A stretch of 64,000 bases of DNA from a bacterium (GTDB lineage: Bacteria > Chloroflexota > Anaerolineae > Caldilineales > Caldilineaceae). Positions 59,079 to 64,000 of the stretch are shown piece after piece (positions within the stretch are counted from its first letter, which is position 1; every line of letters starts with the position of its first letter). The translations under genes and the position numbers were made by a program. The stretch is taken from the NCBI GenBank assembly GCA_016124945.1, contig WGMT01000038.1, positions 1 through 64,000 of the forward strand, written 5' to 3'. The notes under the pieces were generated by a model. The model made no database searches. It saw nothing but the letters and a program-made list of their open reading frames with translations, and was not told where the DNA came from.

Positions 59079-60014
59079 ATGAAAGCATTATCTTCAAAAG
59101 ATTTCCAGAAATTGATCCACGAAGGCACACGAAGTTACACGAAGTGCAGAAGAAGACTGAGTGTTGCCTGGTGTGGCTTCGTGGATCAACTTCTGGGTAG
59201 CGCAGAGACTTTCCGTCGTTTATGCCTGCTGCTGGCGTTGTTGGCAATCTTCAGCGCCTGGCAACCGGCCATACCGATCCTGGCGCAGTCGGGATCAGGG
59301 ATCACCTCACCCGCGCCTGGAAGTGGCGTGGGTGGCCCTGTGCCCGTCATCGGCACCGCCGCCATCGACTCATTTCAGCGCTACGAACTCTACTACAAGC
59401 AGGAGCCCAACGGCGACGACGCCTACATCTACTTCGACGGTGACACACGTCAGGTGACCAATGGGCAATTAGGGGTGTGGCAGACAGGCGACCTTGCCCC
59501 CGGAACGTATACGATCCGGTTACGTGTGGTGAAAGCCGACGGCAACTATTCGGAGCATTTTGCGCCGAATCTGAACGTGAACCTCCAACCACCCACGCCG
59601 ACACCTACCTCCACACCTGAAGAAGAAGAAAATACCGGCCCAACGCCGACACCCATCCCCATCGACACGCCGACGCCGGTGCCGCAACCGACCCCCGCCG
59701 TGGTGGAAGTGCAACAGCCCAACATCGGTGGCGGCGCAGCGCAGAGCGGGCAGACCGGGGTTGAACCGTCACCCACGCCTGCACTCGTTGCCCTAGGACA
59801 AGAGCCTGCACCGGTGACAGCAGCCCAAAACACAACGGGGCAGACCAGCGTCACCGCCGGCTTCACCCAAGAACTTGGCGCCGCCGTTGCCATTGATCGT
59901 TTACGTGAACGCTTCATGACAGGTGTCCGCTACAGCGCCGGGATCTTCCTGATTGTCTTTGCGATTTTTGCGGGTAAGCGCCTGTTAGAGTGGACCATCA
60001 GTCGGGCAGGGTAA
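59079..60014 (+). CDS. Cell-surface protein with Thr/Pro-rich linker
   Basis: A 311-residue exported protein. The hydrophobic signal segment, LCLLLALLAIFSAW, starts about residue 48, late for a signal peptide. A GTG at 59181 (VDQLLGSAETF) would give a normal one, and the codons before it are a dispersed repeat with 13-bp perfect arms. The domain ITSPAPGSGVGGPVPVIGTAA to GTYTIRLRVVKADGNYSE resembles the beta-sandwich end modules of penicillin-binding proteins of this phylum. A Pro/Thr/Glu-rich linker and a C-terminal membrane helix (about 289-303) follow. Function is unknown. It overlaps the pth start by three bases. Confidence 0.7.
   Translation: MKALSSKDFQKLIHEGTRSYTKCRRRLSVAWCGFVDQLLGSAETFRRLCLLLALLAIFSAWQPAIPILAQSGSGITSPAPGSGVGGPVPVIGTAAIDSFQRYELYYKQEPNGDDAYIYFDGDTRQVTNGQLGVWQTGDLAPGTYTIRLRVVKADGNYSEHFAPNLNVNLQPPTPTPTSTPEEEENTGPTPTPIPIDTPTPVPQPTPAVVEVQQPNIGGGAAQSGQTGVEPSPTPALVALGQEPAPVTAAQNTTGQTSVTAGFTQELGAAVAIDRLRERFMTGVRYSAGIFLIVFAIFAGKRLLEWTISRAG
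59112..59189. repeat. Inverted repeat inside the start of the surface-protein gene
   Basis: TTGATCCACGAAG (59112-59124) and its exact complement (59177-59189) enclose ACACGAAG words. Pairing extends outward and inward with few mismatches. The family also occurs at 44708-44732 and near 30609. Confidence 0.85.
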
Positions 60015-60658
60015 TGCACTTTCTGCGCAACCTGTTCTCTAAAAAACAGCCAGATCGGATCGAACCGGTGGCAAAGATGAAAACCATTGTGGGCCTGGGC
60101 AATCCAGGCCCACAGTATGCGCGCAATCGACACAATTTGGGCTTTCAGATCGTCGACATCCTCGCCCAGCGCCACGGCATTGAGCTTTCGAAGATGCAGA
60201 ACAAGGCGCGCATCGGCGATGGCTGGATCCAGCGCAGCGGCGTGCGCGAGAAGATTCTGCTGATCAAGCCCCTTACCTACATGAACAGCAGCGGGGAAGC
60301 CGTAGCGCCACTGGTGCGCTACTACGACATTGATCCCGCCGACATGCTGGTAATCGTCGACGACATTGATCTGGCGTCGGCCACCCTGCGCCTGCGCCCC
60401 AACGGCAGCTCCGGCGGGCAAAACGGCATCAAGTCGATTATCCAACGTGTTGGCACACAGGAGTTCCCACGTCTACGTGTCGGCGTTGGTCGACCGCCCG
60501 GGCGCATGGACGCTGCCGCCTATGTGCTGCAAAACTTCACGGCCCAAGAAGAAGAACTCTTCGGTCCACTGCGCGAACGTGCCGCCGACGCCATTGAATG
60601 TTGGATCTTCGAGGGCGTAGAGGCGGCAATGAACAAACATAATGGGATTTTTGATTGA
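60014..60658 (+). CDS. pth: Peptidyl-tRNA hydrolase
   Basis: A 214-residue enzyme that frees stalled peptides from tRNA. Family motifs are IVGLGNPGPQYARNRHNLGFQIVD (Asn and catalytic His), LIKPLTYMNSSGEAV, LVIVDDIDLASATLRLRPNGSSGGQNGIKSI (Asp and Asn) and FPRLRVGVGRPPGRMD. The start at 60014 overlaps the upstream stop (TAATG) after GGCAGGG, giving a 21-residue N-terminal extension. A second ATG at 60077 (MKTIVGLGNPG) gives the usual length of about 190. Followed by a short palindrome and mfd, an order common in bacteria. Confidence 0.96.
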   Translation: MHFLRNLFSKKQPDRIEPVAKMKTIVGLGNPGPQYARNRHNLGFQIVDILAQRHGIELSKMQNKARIGDGWIQRSGVREKILLIKPLTYMNSSGEAVAPLVRYYDIDPADMLVIVDDIDLASATLRLRPNGSSGGQNGIKSIIQRVGTQEFPRLRVGVGRPPGRMDAAAYVLQNFTAQEEELFGPLRERAADAIECWIFEGVEAAMNKHNGIFD

Positions 60659-60680
60659 CGATTTTAGATTGTCAATCAAA
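60653..60680. repeat. Short GATTGACGATT / GTCAATC palindrome
   Basis: The pth stop codon lies inside TTGATTGACGATTTTAG, which is followed by ATTGTCAATCAAAAG. The arms TTTTGATTGAC and GTCAATCAAAA are complementary. Confidence 0.8.
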
Positions 60681-60706
60681 AGTCCCCATCCCTTGGGGAT
60701 CTCGCT

Positions 60707-63700
60707 ATGAACCTATCCGGTCTTCTTCCGCTGTTGCGCCAGTTGCCTGCCTTTGTGCAGTTGCTCGACATGCAGTTTGTCGAAGGACGCGACAGTGCAG
60801 ACAACGCCCAACCGCTGGCGTTGTTGGAAGCGGCGCGCCCATTTGTGGCCGCTGGTTTGGCCGTCCACCGCCAGGCCCCGCTGGTGATTGTGACAACCAA
60901 TGCCGAACAGGCCCAACGCTGGATTGAGCGACTGCCCAACTTTCTGCCCCCACCAGAGGACGGTGGACCTTCCCCCCTCTTCTTTGCGGACCCCGACGCG
61001 CTGCCCTATGAACGGATCTTTTGGAGCGACCGCACACGCCAACAGCGGTTGACGGCGCTGGCGGCGCTGCAAAGCCGATCTGGGCCGCCACCGATTGTGG
61101 TGACGTCGGTGGCTGGGTTGATGCAGAAGACGCTGCCCGCCAAGGAACTGCGGCTGGCCTTGCGCAACTTAAGCGTGGGCGCTTTTGTGCGCCTGGATGA
61201 GTTGACTGAACGCTGGGCGCAAAATGGCTACAACCCCGTCGAGGTGGTGGAAGAGCCCGGTACCTTTGCCCGTCGCGGCGGCATTGTGGACATCTGGCCG
61301 CCCAACTTGCCCCATCCTGTACGCATCGACCTCTTCGGCGACGAAGTGGACAGTCTGCGCGTCTTCGATCCGGCCACGCAGCGTTCCGAGCGGCGCGTCG
61401 ATCGCATTGAGATCGGTCCTGGCAGTGAAGCGCTGAGCAAGTACGGCCCCAAAGTGCTGGAACGGCTGGAGCGCGGCAACGGGTACGTCCCTTCTCATGC
61501 CGCCGTCTCGCCGTTGGATCACACTTTGCTCGACGACCCACGCCTGCTGCTGGCCATCCGTGAAGAACTTCGTCAGGAAGCCGAGGCACTGGCCGATAGC
61601 CGTAGCTTTCGCGGCATTGAATGGTACATGCCCTACGTCTACAGCCGACCGGCGTCGCTGTTGGATCATCTGCCCGACAATGCGCTGTTGCTCGTCGACG
61701 ACGGTGCAGCCGTCTTCACCGAAATTCAGGAGATGGAACGGCGCACCGAGCAGACACACGCCGAACTTTTGCGTACGGGCGAGGTGCCCGAAAGCTTTGT
61801 GGGTGGCTTTTTCAGCGCCGCGGAAATCAGCGAGCAGTTGCGCACACGACGTCCGCTGCTGTTGGGCTTCGGCGGGTTGGACGGCACAGCCGAAAGCGCC
61901 AACACACCGTTGGCGCGGGCTTTTGTGCCTGGGCCGAGCTTTGGCGGCGAGACGAAGCGGCTTGTCCGCGAGGTGGAAAAGCACATCAAGGCCGAACAGA
62001 GCGTCGTCCTGGTGACACGGCAAGCGGCCCGCGTCCAGGAAGAGTTGACCGAAGCCGAGATCCCCGTGCGCCTGCAAGCGGAGTTGACGCAGCCACCTGC
62101 GCCCGGCGTCACCCTCTTGCAAGGCATCGCAGCGGACGGCTTCGTTCTGCGCGGCGACAACCTCACGTTACACCTCTACACCGACGTGGAATTGTTCGGC
62201 TGGCGCAAGGCGGCAGCGCGCAAGTCGCGTAAGCCGCAGTCCACCGTCGCGCCCGAACTCTTCTTCGCCGACGTCAAATCAGGCGATTACGTCGTCCACA
62301 TGGAGCATGGCATCGGCCAATACGAAGGGCTGGTGCGGTTGATGCTGGGCGGCGCAGAACGCGAGTATCTCCAGGTCAACTACGCCCAAGGCGACAAGCT
62401 CTACGTGCCCGTGCATCAAGCCGACCGGCTGAGCCGCTATGTCGGCGCTGGTGACGGAGGGGTGCCACCGTCGATTACGCGCCTGGGCACGGCGGACTGG
62501 CAACTGGTGAAAGAGCGGGCCAAGAAGGCGGTGGAAGACATCGCTGAGGATCTGCTGGCGCTTTACGCCGAACGCGAGGTGGTGGTGGGCCACAGCTACA
62601 GCCCCGACGGCGCCTGGCAGGAGGAGATGGAGGCAGCCTTCCCCTTCCAAGAGACCGAAGACCAACTGCGCGCCATCGACGAGGTAAAACACGACATGGA
62701 AGCGCCCCAGCCCATGGATCGCATCATCATCGGCGACGTGGGCTACGGCAAGACGGAGGTGGCGATCCGCGCCGCCTTCAAAGCCGTCACCGACAGCCGT
62801 CAGGTCGCCGTACTGGTGCCGACCACCGTCCTGGCGCAGCAGCATTACCGCACCTTCAGTCGCCGGTTGGGTCCTTTCCCTGTGCGGGTGGAGATGCTCA
62901 GCCGCTTCCGCACGGCCTCACAGCAGGAACAGGTGCTGAAAGGACTGCGCGAAGGCAGCGTAGACATTGTCATCGGCACCCACCGTCTGCTCAGTCAAGA
63001 CGTAGAATTTAAGGATCTCGGCCTGCTGGTGGTAGACGAAGAACAGCGCTTCGGCGTCTCTCACAAAGAGCGGCTCAAACAACTACGCACACAGATTGAC
63101 GTCCTCACCCTGAGCGCTACGCCTATTCCGCGTACATTGCACATGAGTTTGAGCGGCGTGCGTAACATGAGCACCATCAACACACCGCCCGAAGAACGGC
63201 TGCCGGTGCGCACCGTCCTTTCGGAATACGACGAAGTGCTGGTGAAGCAGGCGATTCAGCGTGAATTGGATCGAGATGGGCAGGTCTTCTTTGTGCACAA
63301 CCGTGTGCAGGGGATCGAACAGATCGCGGCGCGTATTCACCGTCTTGTGCCGGAGGCGGTGGTGGGCGTGGGCCACGGTCAAATGTCAGAGCGTGACCTA
63401 GAGGAAGTGATGATCCGCTTTGCAGAGGGTGAAATCGATATATTGGTGTGCACCACAATCGTCGAAAATGGGCTGGACATTCGCCGCGCCAACACCATGA
63501 TCATCAACCGCGCCGATCATTTCGGCCTGGCCCAGCTTTATCAATTGCGTGGACGGGTGGGGCGCAGTTCTATGCGCGGCCATTGCTATCTCCTCTACGA
63601 CAAACATACGTCGCTTTCGTTTGACGCTCGGCTGCGGCTTGAAGCGTTGCTGGAAAGTAGCGAGGAATTAGGGGCTGGTTTCCGCATCGCCATGCGCGAT

Positions 63701-64000
63701 CTGGAAATCCGGGGGGCAGGGGAATTGCTGGGGGCCCGTCAACATGGACAGATTGCCGCTGTGGGTTTTGATCTTTACACACGTCTGCTGGCCCAGGCCA
63801 TCAACGACATGCGAGACAAGAAGGCTCGTTTCGACCGTATGGCCGCCAACGGTGGCGGCGAAAATGTCGTCACTGAGATCACGCCCAGGCGTCCGTCGCC
63901 ACGTACCGACGATGACGGCACACCGCTGGCCTTCGCGTTGGAAGATCCGCTGGCCCCGCCGGTGATCCTCGATCTGCCCATTGTGGCCGAAATCCCTCAC
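60707..64000 (+). CDS. mfd: Transcription-repair coupling factor, 3' end beyond the window
   Basis: The frame is open from the ATG at 60707 to the window end (1098 codons). An N-terminal UvrB-like module is seen at VEEPGTFARRGGIVDIWP (about 182-199) and a CarD-like RNA-polymerase-binding domain at SGDYVVHMEHGIGQYEGL (about 525). The RecG-like ATPase motor has Walker A GDVGYGKTE (about 674), DEEQRFG, LSATPIPRT, TTIVENGLDIRRANTMI and QLYQLRGRVGRS. It removes stalled RNA polymerase at lesions and recruits UvrA. The CarD region contains a short insertion. Start MNLSGLLPLL has no strong ribosome site. Confidence 0.95.
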   Translation, partial: MNLSGLLPLLRQLPAFVQLLDMQFVEGRDSADNAQPLALLEAARPFVAAGLAVHRQAPLVIVTTNAEQAQRWIERLPNFLPPPEDGGPSPLFFADPDALPYERIFWSDRTRQQRLTALAALQSRSGPPPIVVTSVAGLMQKTLPAKELRLALRNLSVGAFVRLDELTERWAQNGYNPVEVVEEPGTFARRGGIVDIWPPNLPHPVRIDLFGDEVDSLRVFDPATQRSERRVDRIEIGPGSEALSKYGPKVLERLERGNGYVPSHAAVSPLDHTLLDDPRLLLAIREELRQEAEALADSRSFRGIEWYMPYVYSRPASLLDHLPDNALLLVDDGAAVFTEIQEMERRTEQTHAELLRTGEVPESFVGGFFSAAEISEQLRTRRPLLLGFGGLDGTAESANTPLARAFVPGPSFGGETKRLVREVEKHIKAEQSVVLVTRQAARVQEELTEAEIPVRLQAELTQPPAPGVTLLQGIAADGFVLRGDNLTLHLYTDVELFGWRKAAARKSRKPQSTVAPELFFADVKSGDYVVHMEHGIGQYEGLVRLMLGGAEREYLQVNYAQGDKLYVPVHQADRLSRYVGAGDGGVPPSITRLGTADWQLVKERAKKAVEDIAEDLLALYAEREVVVGHSYSPDGAWQEEMEAAFPFQETEDQLRAIDEVKHDMEAPQPMDRIIIGDVGYGKTEVAIRAAFKAVTDSRQVAVLVPTTVLAQQHYRTFSRRLGPFPVRVEMLSRFRTASQQEQVLKGLREGSVDIVIGTHRLLSQDVEFKDLGLLVVDEEQRFGVSHKERLKQLRTQIDVLTLSATPIPRTLHMSLSGVRNMSTINTPPEERLPVRTVLSEYDEVLVKQAIQRELDRDGQVFFVHNRVQGIEQIAARIHRLVPEAVVGVGHGQMSERDLEEVMIRFAEGEIDILVCTTIVENGLDIRRANTMIINRADHFGLAQLYQLRGRVGRSSMRGHCYLLYDKHTSLSFDARLRLEALLESSEELGAGFRIAMRDLEIRGAGELLGARQHGQIAAVGFDLYTRLLAQAINDMRDKKARFDRMAANGGGENVVTEITPRRPSPRTDDDGTPLAFALEDPLAPPVILDLPIVAEIPH

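Noticed and set aside
61169..62122. 317-residue minus-strand open frame inside mfd
   Set aside because: It runs antisense through the UvrB-like part of mfd, whose motifs are intact. No ribosome site or domain is visible.
1..64000. tRNA or rRNA genes
   Set aside because: No cloverleaf-like sequence with a conserved T-loop, and no rRNA signature, was seen in the gaps. A covariance-model scan would be decisive.

Overview
The window is GC-rich bacterial chromosome with about 44 protein genes on both strands, no recognisable rRNA, tRNA, CRISPR array, phage or intact insertion sequence, and many short palindromic intergenic repeats. A member of the Chloroflexota, perhaps Anaerolineae or Caldilineae, is my best guess. 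The reasons are a giant SARP-AAA-TPR regulator, secreted proteins with Thr/Pro linkers, PucC-like MFS transporters, a DUF1501/DUF1800 pair and a Rdh locus. This is inference from gene style, not a phylogenetic result.

Left part (1-8.5 kb, minus strand): a secreted M23 peptidase broken by a 17-bp tandem duplication, a membrane-anchored PD40 propeller protein, an 1136-residue SARP/AAA regulator, and ssb. At 8.9-14.9 kb, on the plus strand, lie an Xaa-Pro-type peptidase, the lactate-utilisation genes lutA-lutB-lutC and a Gfo/Idh/MocA oxidoreductase. A toxin-antitoxin-like pair with a near-consensus promoter, a rhodanese, a DinB-like protein, a two-domain VOC protein and an Asp-box propeller translationally coupled to a MoaD/ThiS-like protein follow. 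On the minus strand at 19.8-24.8 kb are two tandem PucC/BCD-family transporters, a methyltransferase and a short-chain dehydrogenase.

The most interesting block is 26.4-33.3 kb. A membrane HAMP-GAF histidine kinase and a NarL-type regulator precede a Tat-exported two-[4Fe-4S] reductive dehalogenase (RdhA). Next come a small two-TM protein (RdhB-like anchor), an RdhC/NosR-type FMN-binding iron-sulfur membrane protein, a single-TM Thr/Pro-rich protein and a Tat-exported ApbE flavin transferase. Together these look like an organohalide-respiration or dehalogenation module with its own sensor, anchor, electron-transfer subunit and flavinylation enzyme.

The right part holds a TPR protein, aldo-keto reductase, GlsB-like membrane protein, two amidases, a DUF1996 protein, an enolase-superfamily enzyme and a GNAT acetyltransferase. 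A LytS/LytTR two-component pair, a secreted protein, a DUF1501/DUF1800 pair, enolase, an MFS exporter, a cysteine desulfurase, a MEMO1-family protein and a short-chain dehydrogenase follow. Last come a DsbA-like thioredoxin, an unusual DsbB-cytochrome c fusion, a cell-surface protein, pth and the 5' part of mfd.

Nearly every gap carries inverted repeats whose arms are tandem 7-9-bp words (for example GTGATTG, GATTGAC, GTAGTGC). They recur in mixed combinations, sometimes just after a stop codon, sometimes between genes of one operon. One 86-bp copy at 34825-34910 has perfect 28-bp arms and an exact 8-bp flanking direct repeat, which suggests at least some of them are mobile.
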